Below, in pieces: positions 1 to 7,584 of a stretch of DNA of 10,423 bases; position 1 is the stretch's first letter; every line of letters starts with the position of its first letter. The position numbers and the translations under genes were made by a program. The DNA lies in NCBI GenBank assembly GCA_020720525.1, contig DYON01000058.1, positions 1-10,423 on the forward strand, read 5' to 3'. Origin of the DNA: Acetofilamentum sp. (GTDB lineage Bacteria > Bacteroidota > Bacteroidia > Bacteroidales > DTU049). Below the pieces are notes generated by a model that saw only the letters and a program-made list of their open reading frames with translations, made no database searches and was not told where the DNA came from.

Positions 1-37
1 GTGGTTTTAGTTTTGTGATTTATTTTTTAAAAAACTA

Positions 38-134
38 TACCAATCCTTGCAGTAATATAGATTCTGAAATAAATTCAGAATGACTGCAAGGAAGGTGTTA
101 GGAGAGAATCTGAAACCATGCCTTTGGATTGGTA
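38..134. repeat. Nested palindromic intergenic element (REP- or MITE-like)
   Basis: Three nested inverted repeats lie here. The outer ends TACCAATCC (38-46) and GGATTGGTA (126-134) are perfect 9-bp complements. Inside them TCCTTGCAGT (44-53) pairs with ACTGCAAGGA (83-92), and innermost ATTCTGAA (61-68) pairs with TTCAGAAT (74-81) around a 5-base loop. The outer and middle arms overlap by 3 bases, so they cannot all pair at once. No protein is encoded and no target-site duplication is visible. The inner sequence resembles a dispersed palindrome that I recall from Bacteroidota intergenic DNA, but that is memory, not a search result. It could be a REP-like element, a degenerate MITE or a transcription terminator. 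Confidence 0.6.
44..92 (-). terminator. Possible terminator hairpin of the six-gene operon
   Basis: This hairpin lies about 130 bases past the stop codon of the last operon gene. Read on the minus strand, a 10-bp outer stem and an 8-bp inner stem are followed after about 10 bases by a run of six T (around positions 29-34). The T run is not directly against the stem, and the same sequence is part of the nested repeat, so a terminator role is only a reasonable guess. Confidence 0.35.
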
Positions 135-182
135 AATCAGTTCAAAAATGACGGGAAAAATGGTTTTTGATTATGACTTTTC

Positions 183-218
183 AACTTTATAAACTTTAAG
201 AACTTTATAAACTATACT
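183..218. repeat. 9-bp tandem repeat, four copies
   Basis: Four adjacent 9-base units are visible: AACTTTATA (183-191), AACTTTAAG (192-200), AACTTTATA (201-209) and AACTATACT (210-218). Copies 1 and 3 are identical and the others differ at two or three bases. The array ends a few bases beyond the stop codon of the MBOAT gene. A similar AAACTATAC occurs again at 32-40, on the far side of the palindromic element. Its function is unknown; it may be slippage-derived spacer DNA. Confidence 0.7.
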
Positions 219-224
219 CCACAG

Positions 225-1718
225 CTAAAACTTAATGTAAATAAACGGCATGGCATCGAGGCTGTAGAGCTGGTAGAGCAAAACAACAAGAATAGCAAAC
301 AACAACGATTTCAGGGTCCAGTGGAGTTTGGTAAAACCATTAAAAACACCCGTGTACATTTTGATGGGCAAATACTGAAGCAGCAAACCACCAATCATGA
401 GTAAAAATGGAGTTGAGTAAATAGCATACCAAGTTCCAAACAGCGAAAAATCGATGTCGCTGATCATGAAACTGTAAAATTCTTTTGCTTTTTCAAGATT
501 GGGGACTTTTAGCAATACAGCTGTAAAGACCAAAAAGTGGAAAGTAATAAAGATACTTATTACCGAATAGAGCTTTTTGGGGAACCACTTTTTGATATTA
601 GAACGCGCATTGAGGCTCACTACATCCCACGCAATGGCAGCTCCGTGCAAAACGCCCCACGTTACAAACGTGAGAGCAGCTCCGTGCCACAATCCAGAAA
701 TAAAGAATGTAATAAACACTGCCAGCAGAATCATTACTTTTCCTCCTCGCCGCCAAGCAAATGCTAGTGGCTGATAGACATATTCGTTGAGCCAATTGTA
801 GAGCGTAATATGCCATCTGCGCCAAAATTCGGTGATATTTGCTGCCAAAAACGGCTTGTTGAAGTTGTGCTCGATGGTGAAACCCATCAAAAAACCAAAA
901 CCCACCATCATGTCGGTGTAGCCGGCAAAATCGAAATAGAGTTGAAGCAATCCACCATACGAAGCCATCAGTGCATCGAGACCAGTGAAATATTGAGGAC
1001 TTTCGAAAACCCTGTCGACCAAATTGGCAGCTAAGTAATCGGCAAAAACAATCTTTTTTATCAATCCGAGCATAATGAGAAACATCCCCTTGCTGAGTGT
1101 TTCGCGGTCGATAACGGGCTTCGAAATAAACTGAGGGATCAAATCGCGCGCTTTCGAAATAGGCCCAGCCATAATATTCGGAAAAAACGAAACAAACAGT
1201 ACATATCGGAACCAATTGCGCTCGGGTTCTTCAATCATTTCGCGGTGAATATCAAAAATATACGTGAGCGATTTGAATACAAAATAAGAAATTCCAAGTG
1301 GCTGAACAATTTTCAACAACACTGGCTCGGTGCCCTGATGTACAAGCCCAGTCCAGCTTTCAATAAGGAAATTGGTGTATTTGAAGTAAAGAAGCGCTCC
1401 AATATTCATTACAAGCGACAGTACCAACAACAACTTTTTCGATTGATCGGTTTTAGCCTTAAAAATGCCTTTCCCGATAAAATAATCGATGGTGGCCATC
1501 AGCACCATTACCCCAACAAAATAACCACTGATTTTGTAGTAGAAATACAAACTAAAAACCAAAAGCAATCCATTGCGAATGGGTCGATTGTTGAAAAACA
1601 GCGCATAAAACAAGAAAAATACTCCAAAAAGAAGAAAGAATGTAACCGACTGAAATACAAGTGGCTGCGAAGGCAAATATTGCAGCGATGATAAAAAATC
1701 GTTCCAAGTGAAAGTCAT
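225..1718 (-). CDS. MBOAT family O-acyltransferase (AlgI/DltB-like)
   Basis: This is a polytopic inner-membrane acyltransferase of 497 residues, the usual size for AlgI/DltB relatives. Family members pass an acyl group from a cytoplasmic donor through the membrane to an extracytoplasmic acceptor or partner. Visible signatures are PLGISYFVFKSLTYIFDIHR (140-159), FPNIMAGPISK (179-189), YFDFAGYTDM (261-270), EFWRRWHITLYNWL (297-310) and SGLWHGA (341-347). The His in WHG (His345) is the expected catalytic residue; His303 and His358 are also typical positions. Hydrophobic stretches run from about residue 20 to 490. It starts 2 bp after the upstream SGNH-LysM gene and is last in the operon. The preceding ligase and carrier protein make a DltB-like use of a carrier-bound thioester more likely than acetyl transfer alone, but the donor is inferred. 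Confidence 0.93.
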   Translation of the reverse strand: MTFTWNDFLSSLQYLPSQPLVFQSVTFFLLFGVFFLFYALFFNNRPIRNGLLLVFSLYFYYKISGYFVGVMVLMATIDYFIGKGIFKAKTDQSKKLLLVLSLVMNIGALLYFKYTNFLIESWTGLVHQGTEPVLLKIVQPLGISYFVFKSLTYIFDIHREMIEEPERNWFRYVLFVSFFPNIMAGPISKARDLIPQFISKPVIDRETLSKGMFLIMLGLIKKIVFADYLAANLVDRVFESPQYFTGLDALMASYGGLLQLYFDFAGYTDMMVGFGFLMGFTIEHNFNKPFLAANITEFWRRWHITLYNWLNEYVYQPLAFAWRRGGKVMILLAVFITFFISGLWHGAALTFVTWGVLHGAAIAWDVVSLNARSNIKKWFPKKLYSVISIFITFHFLVFTAVLLKVPNLEKAKEFYSFMISDIDFSLFGTWYAIYSTPFLLMIGGLLLQYLPIKMYTGVFNGFTKLHWTLKSLLFAILVVLLYQLYSLDAMPFIYIKF

Positions 1719-1720
1719 GG

Positions 1721-3709
1721 CTACTTGATAATTAGTTTATCCCCAATATTGATTTTATCGGACGTCTTTTTGTTGTCCTTTTTTATTTTTTCAACAGTTG
1801 TGTTGAATTTTTTAGCAATCGACCACAACGAATCGCCGCTTTTCACAATGTAGTAGCTGCCAATTTTTTGTGATGAAACGGTGTTGTTGTGGTTGCTGGT
1901 TTGATTTGTCTGATTTGTCGAATTTGAACTTCCGCTTCCCGAATAAATAATCAGAACTTTTCCCGCAACAATATTGTCCGATTTAAGTCCATTCCATTTT
2001 TTGATATCTGCAACACTTACTTTGTATTTTGCAGCAATGGAACCCAAATTATCACCATTTTTGATGGTATAGTTAATTTTCCCAGCACCTTGAGTGGTCG
2101 AAGTCTGATTTATTTTATTGGTTGCTGTTGAGGATGCGGTTTTGCTCACAATCAATTTTTGCCCTGCATAAATACGAGTCGAAGACAAATTGTTCCAACG
2201 CTGCAAGTCGCTCACTGTAACTCCATAGCGCTTCGAGATGCTTCCCAGATTATCGCCCGAGCGAACGGTGTAGTACTGACCGCTGGTATGAGCCACATAG
2301 GTATTTACTGGATTGTTTGCATAATTGTCAATTTTATCGGCAGCAATAATCTCCTGGCGGTTGTAGTAAGTGCTTTTATTGATAACCCATTTGGCAAAAT
2401 TGGCTGTGTCGATGCGGTCGTTAAAAACCAGCAAACTATCGGGTTTGCGATCGAGATACATAATGTACGAATTGAGCATAGCATTGCAATACAACTCGCC
2501 CTTCACTTTGTATCCTTTAAAACTAAGGTGAGTGCGGTCGCGCTGCGAAAGGCCCGTTTTCGACCAATTAAGCATTGAATAGCGTCCACCCGAAACGTTG
2601 TAATAATCGTAAAGAATCAAATTTTGCTCTTTGCTGATGAGTCGCGTAAGGGTGCTGTAGTCGCTGCAATTGGCAATATTCACTCCTCTGAAATAAATGT
2701 CTTGCGCATTGGGCAGCATGATAGAAGCATCGGGGCAATTGGTTCTAAACACCTCGATAGCTTTGTTGAGGCTGCTCATAATGTATTGATAGTTGAATGC
2801 TCCTCTGAAAAAATCGTTGATTCCCAAATCGAAAATAATTAAATCGGGGTGCAAGGCTTTCAACTGACTGGTCATCAGATTTTGGTTAAAAAAGCTGTGA
2901 TAACCAGCACCATTTATTCCAACGCTTGTGTACGAAATCCCTTTGTCTTGAACGCTTTCAATATCGACACCATACAATTCGAAATACTTCTGATTGGCTT
3001 TGGTTTTCTTAACCATAAGTGTAATGGTATCCGAAGCTTTCGGGAGCAAAACCTCCACATAAGGCAAAGTGCTATCGGCACTGCAATCGGCACTAACCCA
3101 TTCGCCAGTATTGCCTGCTTTCACTTTAAAATCGAAACTCTCGTTGCCTTTGTGACAATAAACTCTGAGTTTTCTGAAATCGGGTTGAATGGAATAATAA
3201 TGACGTCGGAAAATGATCTTAAACCCAGCTGTGCTATCGTTGGTAAACACAGTGATACCGCTGATTCCGATATTAAGTTTGGGTTTCAGTTCCACATTTT
3301 TCGAAGAAGCCCATTTTCCATACACTTCGCTGTAGTAATCGTAAGTAGAATGAGTTCCAGCAGCTTGATAGGGAAAAACCATTCCCCTACCGCCATAACC
3401 AAAAATACTCTGGAGTAAATTTCGGGTGGTTCCCGTTCCAATATCGGTTTGAATGTGCGAATCGCCAATATGCAGAATAGTAACTTTTTTCTTATCAGCA
3501 TTTTTTAGTTTCTCAAAAAAAGGAGCTATCGCATCGTTCGAGTACCATTCAAATATATTCTTGTCGTATTGCAAAAATTCGTAAAATTCGCTGTATTTAA
3601 TCGATTGCTTCAGATAGGCAGTGTCGGTTGGGCTGTTTTGTGCAAAAACAGGCAACCACAGTATTGTTGTAGAAAACAGCAGCAATATTTTGAGCAGCCT
3701 TTGTGTCAT
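1721..3709 (-). CDS. Periplasmic SGNH/GDSL hydrolase with three LysM domains
   Basis: This 662-residue exported protein has a signal peptide (about 1-23, likely cleavage VFA|QN) and an SGNH-fold esterase/acyltransferase domain (about 75-415). It ends with three LysM domains at about 479-521, 547-588 and 619-661, joined by Ser/Thr/Asn-rich linkers. All SGNH blocks are present: IGDSH with nucleophile Ser84, the Gly of GINGAGY (264-270), LGIND with Asn298 (295-299), and DRTH with Asp391 and His394. About 180 residues between the first two blocks form an insertion, probably a beta-sandwich or carbohydrate-binding module. LysM domains bind GlcNAc-containing glycans, so the enzyme is probably held at peptidoglycan. 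The start codon overlaps the previous gene's stop by 4 bp (ATGA), suggesting translational coupling. It probably transfers or removes the acyl group delivered by the MBOAT partner. Confidence 0.9.
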   Translation of the reverse strand: MTQRLLKILLLFSTTILWLPVFAQNSPTDTAYLKQSIKYSEFYEFLQYDKNIFEWYSNDAIAPFFEKLKNADKKKVTILHIGDSHIQTDIGTGTTRNLLQSIFGYGGRGMVFPYQAAGTHSTYDYYSEVYGKWASSKNVELKPKLNIGISGITVFTNDSTAGFKIIFRRHYYSIQPDFRKLRVYCHKGNESFDFKVKAGNTGEWVSADCSADSTLPYVEVLLPKASDTITLMVKKTKANQKYFELYGVDIESVQDKGISYTSVGINGAGYHSFFNQNLMTSQLKALHPDLIIFDLGINDFFRGAFNYQYIMSSLNKAIEVFRTNCPDASIMLPNAQDIYFRGVNIANCSDYSTLTRLISKEQNLILYDYYNVSGGRYSMLNWSKTGLSQRDRTHLSFKGYKVKGELYCNAMLNSYIMYLDRKPDSLLVFNDRIDTANFAKWVINKSTYYNRQEIIAADKIDNYANNPVNTYVAHTSGQYYTVRSGDNLGSISKRYGVTVSDLQRWNNLSSTRIYAGQKLIVSKTASSTATNKINQTSTTQGAGKINYTIKNGDNLGSIAAKYKVSVADIKKWNGLKSDNIVAGKVLIIYSGSGSSNSTNQTNQTSNHNNTVSSQKIGSYYIVKSGDSLWSIAKKFNTTVEKIKKDNKKTSDKINIGDKLIIK

Positions 3710-5181
3710 TTCATTGAAGTTTTTCCATGAATGAGGTACTTGTTGTATTCGCCCATGATTGCCATAAATATCTCGTTTACAACTATTTCCCGTCCTTTAT
3801 CGCTGTAATGTCCATCGCGCGAAGCCCAGCCTTTTCGGTACCAAGCCATCACCGAATTTTCGCCACCCATCAATTCGAGCAAATCGAAAAAGGCACAACC
3901 ATTTTTCTGAGCAACTTCTTTTTGCACATCGCGGATGCGACCAACCATTGGATACGAAGCATAGGTTCCACCAACACTTCGGGCAACATCGTTTACACCA
4001 ATCACCAGCACCGACGCATTGGGGAGAGCTGCTTTGAAATGCTGATAAAGTTTGTCGTAAATATTTTTGATATTGTTGAGCGAAGCTTCATTCTTTACAT
4101 AAGGCGTTACATTGCCGCCAAATTGAAGAATTACCAATTTGTTGTTGATTTTTACAAAATTGGCTTTCAAAAACTCGTTCGAAATAAGCATCAGTCCATC
4201 GCCACTATGCCCGCGAAGTCCGTAATTGTCGAATTGCACCCCAACAGGCGGATCGAAGGTGAGTCCGTAAATTTCGGGACTTGGACCCGAAAAAACAAAA
4301 CGAAGCGAAACCGGATTTGCACTTAGTGGGAGATGCAGCACATTGAACGGATCAGGGCTATCGAGAGTAACATCGGCAAGTAAATCGCCGCTCGCCGAAT
4401 TGTAAACCTTCAGATTGGCAGGCTCCATTGCCTTTCCGTACCAAATTTTTGCCGAGCTGTATCCGCGGAAAAGTTTGAGAAACAAGGTGGCATTCGAATA
4501 CGAACTTGCAGGAACTTTAATTTTGATGGTATCGCCATCGTCGGTAATTGAGTCGCGCGAGCTTTCGGGAATACTAAAACGATAGCGGAACACAGTTCCA
4601 CCAGGGCAGTACAGACCTTTGCTCGATTTATTCTGAAATACAGTGTAGCGAACCCAGTTTGGACTGGCAGTGCGCGCATAGCTAATGGGCGAAGTTACAT
4701 CTTCCATTGGAACATAGCCAACACCATTTCCACCAAATTTGTCTTGAAACATAATTCGAAGCAAGCTGGTGATGCGGTCGCCTTCAATTTGCGAATCGCC
4801 ATAATGACCCACACGAATTAGACTTGAATCGGTTTGCTGCAAAGCTCTAAAAAAATTGTCGAGAGCGGTCGATCCATCGCTGAGAGTTGGATTCACAAAG
4901 AAATCGCTGGTTTTAAACACCGATTCATCTAAAATACTCATGCGTTTAATAGCATTCTCGTCGATGCCATATGCACGCGATTCGAGTAGAGCAATTACGC
5001 TATCGACATTTTTGGTATTATCGACAACCTTGAAGTTGAGCAATTCATCTTTGGGAATAAACTTCACTGTTCGTTCGCCTATCACATTCACTTTCACATC
5101 GTCTTTGGGCCAAAAACAGGAAGCGGCAACAAGAATTGCTCCACTTAATACTATTATTGCTAAAACCTGAAAACGTTTCAT
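3706..5181 (-). CDS. SGNH-fold putative lipoprotein, operon partner of the LysM hydrolase
   Basis: This 491-residue protein has a hydrophobic N-terminus ending in VAASC, a plausible lipobox with Cys22, although Ala at -3 is not the commonest residue. Its SGNH domain has block I as HYGDSQIEGDR (126-136, Ser130), a Gly-containing NYGLRGHSGD (319-328), a block III segment QFGGNV (353-358, Asn357) and RDGHYSDKG (455-463, Asp456 and His458). Residues about 160-310 form an insertion like that of the downstream SGNH protein, so the two may be distant paralogues. Block III lacks the usual Asp after Asn and the last block reads DxH instead of DxxH, so activity may be altered. It begins 1 bp after the carrier-protein stop. 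By analogy with DltD or AlgX/AlgJ it may receive or pass on the acyl group; this is inference. Confidence 0.85.
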   Translation of the reverse strand: MKRFQVLAIIVLSGAILVAASCFWPKDDVKVNVIGERTVKFIPKDELLNFKVVDNTKNVDSVIALLESRAYGIDENAIKRMSILDESVFKTSDFFVNPTLSDGSTALDNFFRALQQTDSSLIRVGHYGDSQIEGDRITSLLRIMFQDKFGGNGVGYVPMEDVTSPISYARTASPNWVRYTVFQNKSSKGLYCPGGTVFRYRFSIPESSRDSITDDGDTIKIKVPASSYSNATLFLKLFRGYSSAKIWYGKAMEPANLKVYNSASGDLLADVTLDSPDPFNVLHLPLSANPVSLRFVFSGPSPEIYGLTFDPPVGVQFDNYGLRGHSGDGLMLISNEFLKANFVKINNKLVILQFGGNVTPYVKNEASLNNIKNIYDKLYQHFKAALPNASVLVIGVNDVARSVGGTYASYPMVGRIRDVQKEVAQKNGCAFFDLLELMGGENSVMAWYRKGWASRDGHYSDKGREIVVNEIFMAIMGEYNKYLIHGKTSMK

Positions 5182-5182
5182 A

Positions 5183-5428
5183 TTAGATGTTCACTTTTTC
5201 CTCAATCAAAACGAGCATATCGCCCACATTTTTCATTTTTACCATTTCTTTGAGCTTGAATTTGAACCCAAAAGTTTCTTCGACGCGTGCAATCATGGTC
5301 AAATGCGACAAGCTATCCCATTTATCTACGTCGTTGGCTGTCATTTCGGGTTTGATTTCAAGATTGGGTTCTTGGAATATTTCGCGAAAAATCAATTGAG
5401 TCTTCTCTGTAATTTCTTCCAAATTCAT
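5183..5428 (-). CDS. Acyl/peptidyl carrier protein
   Basis: This small acidic protein of 81 residues has the length and pattern of a phosphopantetheine carrier. The attachment motif WDSLSHL (37-43) places the modified serine at Ser39. It is followed by the conserved helix segment IARVEETFGFKF (46-57). Family knowledge: a phosphopantetheinyl transferase converts the serine to holo form and the arm carries a thioester-bound acyl or aminoacyl group. No such transferase lies in the window, so a housekeeping one would have to act. Its position 6 bp after the GNAT gene, in the operon of an adenylation enzyme, indicates that the enzyme loads it, as DltA loads DltC. It is a dedicated carrier rather than the fatty-acid ACP, since no fab genes are near. 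Confidence 0.93.
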   Translation of the reverse strand: MNLEEITEKTQLIFREIFQEPNLEIKPEMTANDVDKWDSLSHLTMIARVEETFGFKFKLKEMVKMKNVGDMLVLIEEKVNI

Positions 5429-5434
5429 AACAAA

Positions 5435-6112
5435 CTATTTTAAGAGGTTTTTTAATTCAATTTCCATAATCAACATTCCATGACCCGGATAATACTTCAA
5501 CACATTGGGGTCGCTACTTATTGTCTCACGAATTTTCGAAAAGCCCATTTTCTCGTAAGCCCCAATGGCCGGAAGATTGTCGGTGTAGGTCATCAGTTGA
5601 GCAATTTTTACATCTGGGAAATTTTTGGAAATAAGCTCGGACTGCGCTGCAAACAGCTTTAGCGCCAATCCTTTTCCGCGATGAGCGGGCTCGACAAAAA
5701 GCGATTCGAGTTGCATTGTTCCTGGAGAGCGCTTAAGAACCATCGACTGGGCCAATTCGCTTATCGATTGCGCATGCTCGATGGCTTCGGCAGGTAGATA
5801 TTCCTGAAAAAGTGCCGACCGAACAACCCACGAAGCAATTCCATCCGATTCTTCGACCCACGCTGCTGTAGCAGCAACCACTTCGTTTTCGTATTCTGCA
5901 ACCAAAAAGTGCAAGGGCGACAATTCGCAGCCTTCCATTTCTTCGGTCATCATTTCGCTAATATATTGGGTAGCTTCGGCAATGCTAAGACCAAAAACAG
6001 CGGCATAACTTGCCACTTGTCCGTTGCCAGCATCGGCTCCAAGAATGGTTTTTACCAAAAAAGGAATGTCGTTCTCGGTTGCTTGTCGAATATGGTAGTT
6101 GCTGTTATTCAT
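5435..6112 (-). CDS. GNAT family N-acetyltransferase
   Basis: This 225-residue cytoplasmic protein has a GNAT fold in its second half. Motif A is LESLFVEPAHRGKGLALKL (135-153), whose RGKGLA (145-150) fits the acetyl-CoA-binding R/Q-x-x-G-x-G/A pattern. Motif B includes NLPAIGAYEKMGF (179-191). The N-terminal half begins YHIRQATENDIPFLV, typical of the first strand and helix, and includes a longer helical insert (about 40-65). The start codon overlaps the stop of the adenylation gene by 8 bp and the carrier protein follows 6 bp later, so it is embedded in the loading module. It may N-acylate the amino acid, free or carrier-bound, before export. That substrate is inferred from position only; GNAT proteins act on many amines. 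Confidence 0.88.
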   Translation of the reverse strand: MNNSNYHIRQATENDIPFLVKTILGADAGNGQVASYAAVFGLSIAEATQYISEMMTEEMEGCELSPLHFLVAEYENEVVAATAAWVEESDGIASWVVRSALFQEYLPAEAIEHAQSISELAQSMVLKRSPGTMQLESLFVEPAHRGKGLALKLFAAQSELISKNFPDVKIAQLMTYTDNLPAIGAYEKMGFSKIRETISSDPNVLKYYPGHGMLIMEIELKNLLK

Positions 6113-7568
6113 GTCCGAGAACTATTTTGTTGATTTCTTTGCGATTTATTTTTCCATTGCTGTTGAGCGGAAAAGCTCCAATAAAACGAAACTCGGAAGG
6201 AATCATGTAAAAAGGCATTTTGCTTTTTAAATATTCGGTCATTTCAGCTAATTCAACAGTTTCTCCTTCAATTGCAGCAATGAGAATATCGTTCCCAGTG
6301 CTATCGTGCGAAGCAAGAGTTACAACACGGCGGTCGCCAAAAAAAGAAGCAATATGATGTTCAATTTCGCTCAACTCGATGCGAAAACCTCTAATTTTGA
6401 CCTGATAATCTTTGCGCCCCAAATAGAAAAACAAATTGTTTTCGCGAATGCAGATGTCGCCAGTTTTGTAGAATTTAACTCCATTAATATCAACAAACGA
6501 TTCTTTGTTTTTTGCTTCGTTTTTAAGATATCCGGCAATTACCTGAGCTCCGCTAAGCAACAATTCGCCTTTTTCGCCATCGTCCACAGGATTGTTGTTT
6601 TCGTCAACCACCACCGTTTGTATTTCGAGCGTTGGCCAACCAATACTTACAATGCCATTTCGCTCCGGAATGTCGGTTTCGGGCATCCGATACCAAACCG
6701 AATAAATGGTTGCTTCGGTTGGGCCATACAGATTGTGGAATTCGGCATTGGGGCAACATTTTTTCCATTCCAATGTGAGGTCGTATGGCACAGCTTCGCC
6801 GCTCAAGGCCATGTATTTCATTTTTGGAAGGTCTATTTCGTCGAAATAGGGTCGCAAATAGGCTACAACACTCGGAACGAGAATGGCAAAATTGATTTCG
6901 TATTCCTCGAGCAACCTGAAAATGGTTGGATATTTAATGTTTGTGTTCGGAACAGTGAAGAGGCAACCTCTGAAAACAAAAGGAGCCAGAATAGAAACAA
7001 TACTTAGGTCGAAACTGAGGTCGAACATCTGCAAAAAGCGGCTACCTGGCTCAAGTTCATATTTCATTGCTTCCATGTTGCGAAGGAACGAACGAACATT
7101 GCCATACGACACAGGAACACCTTTTGGAGTGCCAGTACTGCCCGACGTAAAAAGTATATACGCAATTTGGCTATCGAGCGGATTGCTAACTTCGAAATTG
7201 CTGCTGTTGTTCAATCCACCCATGTCGATAAAACCAACATTGGACCCAGCATCGACTTTTTCGATACTAAAAAGAATTTGCGAAATCTCGGCTTGCTCAA
7301 CAATGCTCTGAATTCGGTCGGACGGATGGTAAGGATTGAGAGGAACATAAATATTGCCCGTTGCCCATATTGCCATTGCCGCCGCGTAGGTATCGGTGCT
7401 ATCGCTTGCAACAACTCCAATTGATTTTCCGATCAAATTGAGTTCGAGCAAATAATTTGCGATGCACTTTATTCGCCTATTAAACGCAGTATAGCTTGCA
7501 AATACATCTTCGACGCAAATTGCATTCAGGTTGTTGTCGGGCTCCGGAAGAAAGGGAAAAATGGTCAT
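6105..7568 (-). CDS. Amino acid adenylation enzyme (DltA-like AMP-dependent ligase)
   Basis: This stand-alone adenylation domain of 487 residues, close to DltA length, activates a carboxylic acid as acyl-AMP and loads it on a carrier protein. Core motifs are complete: FTSGSTGTPKG (A3, 140-150), SFDLSI (A4, 185-190), YGPTEAT (A5, 281-287), YKTGD (A7, 367-371), GRKDYQVKIRG (A8, 384-394) and NGKINR (A10, Lys473). Asp187 in A4 is the residue that in amino-acid-activating enzymes binds the substrate alpha-amino group, so an amino acid is the likely substrate. The reading frame extends upstream to 7673, but I chose the ATG at 7568: homology begins just after it, and a Bacteroidota-type -7 box at 7585-7592 lies inside the extension. 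The preceding 35 codons look non-coding in character (Cys/Tyr/Ile-rich). It is the first gene of the operon. Confidence 0.9.
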   Translation of the reverse strand: MTIFPFLPEPDNNLNAICVEDVFASYTAFNRRIKCIANYLLELNLIGKSIGVVASDSTDTYAAAMAIWATGNIYVPLNPYHPSDRIQSIVEQAEISQILFSIEKVDAGSNVGFIDMGGLNNSSNFEVSNPLDSQIAYILFTSGSTGTPKGVPVSYGNVRSFLRNMEAMKYELEPGSRFLQMFDLSFDLSIVSILAPFVFRGCLFTVPNTNIKYPTIFRLLEEYEINFAILVPSVVAYLRPYFDEIDLPKMKYMALSGEAVPYDLTLEWKKCCPNAEFHNLYGPTEATIYSVWYRMPETDIPERNGIVSIGWPTLEIQTVVVDENNNPVDDGEKGELLLSGAQVIAGYLKNEAKNKESFVDINGVKFYKTGDICIRENNLFFYLGRKDYQVKIRGFRIELSEIEHHIASFFGDRRVVTLASHDSTGNDILIAAIEGETVELAEMTEYLKSKMPFYMIPSEFRFIGAFPLNSNGKINRKEINKIVLGHE

Positions 7569-7584
7569 GCACCAAAATTTCCTG

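Noticed and set aside
598..1215. A 205-codon minus-strand frame inside the MBOAT gene in another frame
   Set aside because: It is fully contained in a gene with continuous MBOAT motifs. Its product is rich in Cys, Arg and Trp and looks like an out-of-frame translation.
2849..3418. A 189-codon plus-strand frame opposite the LysM hydrolase gene, and similar long plus-strand frames at 3727-4326 and 6306-7007
   Set aside because: Each is antisense to a gene with full catalytic or core motifs, has no recognisable domain, and no promoter or start context. They are explained by codon bias of the genes on the other strand.
225..7568. Idea that the operon is a secondary-metabolite NRPS or a plain alginate acetylation cluster
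   Set aside because: There is no condensation or thioesterase domain or multimodular enzyme, so an NRPS is unlikely. Plain alginate-type acetylation does not need an adenylation enzyme with a dedicated carrier.
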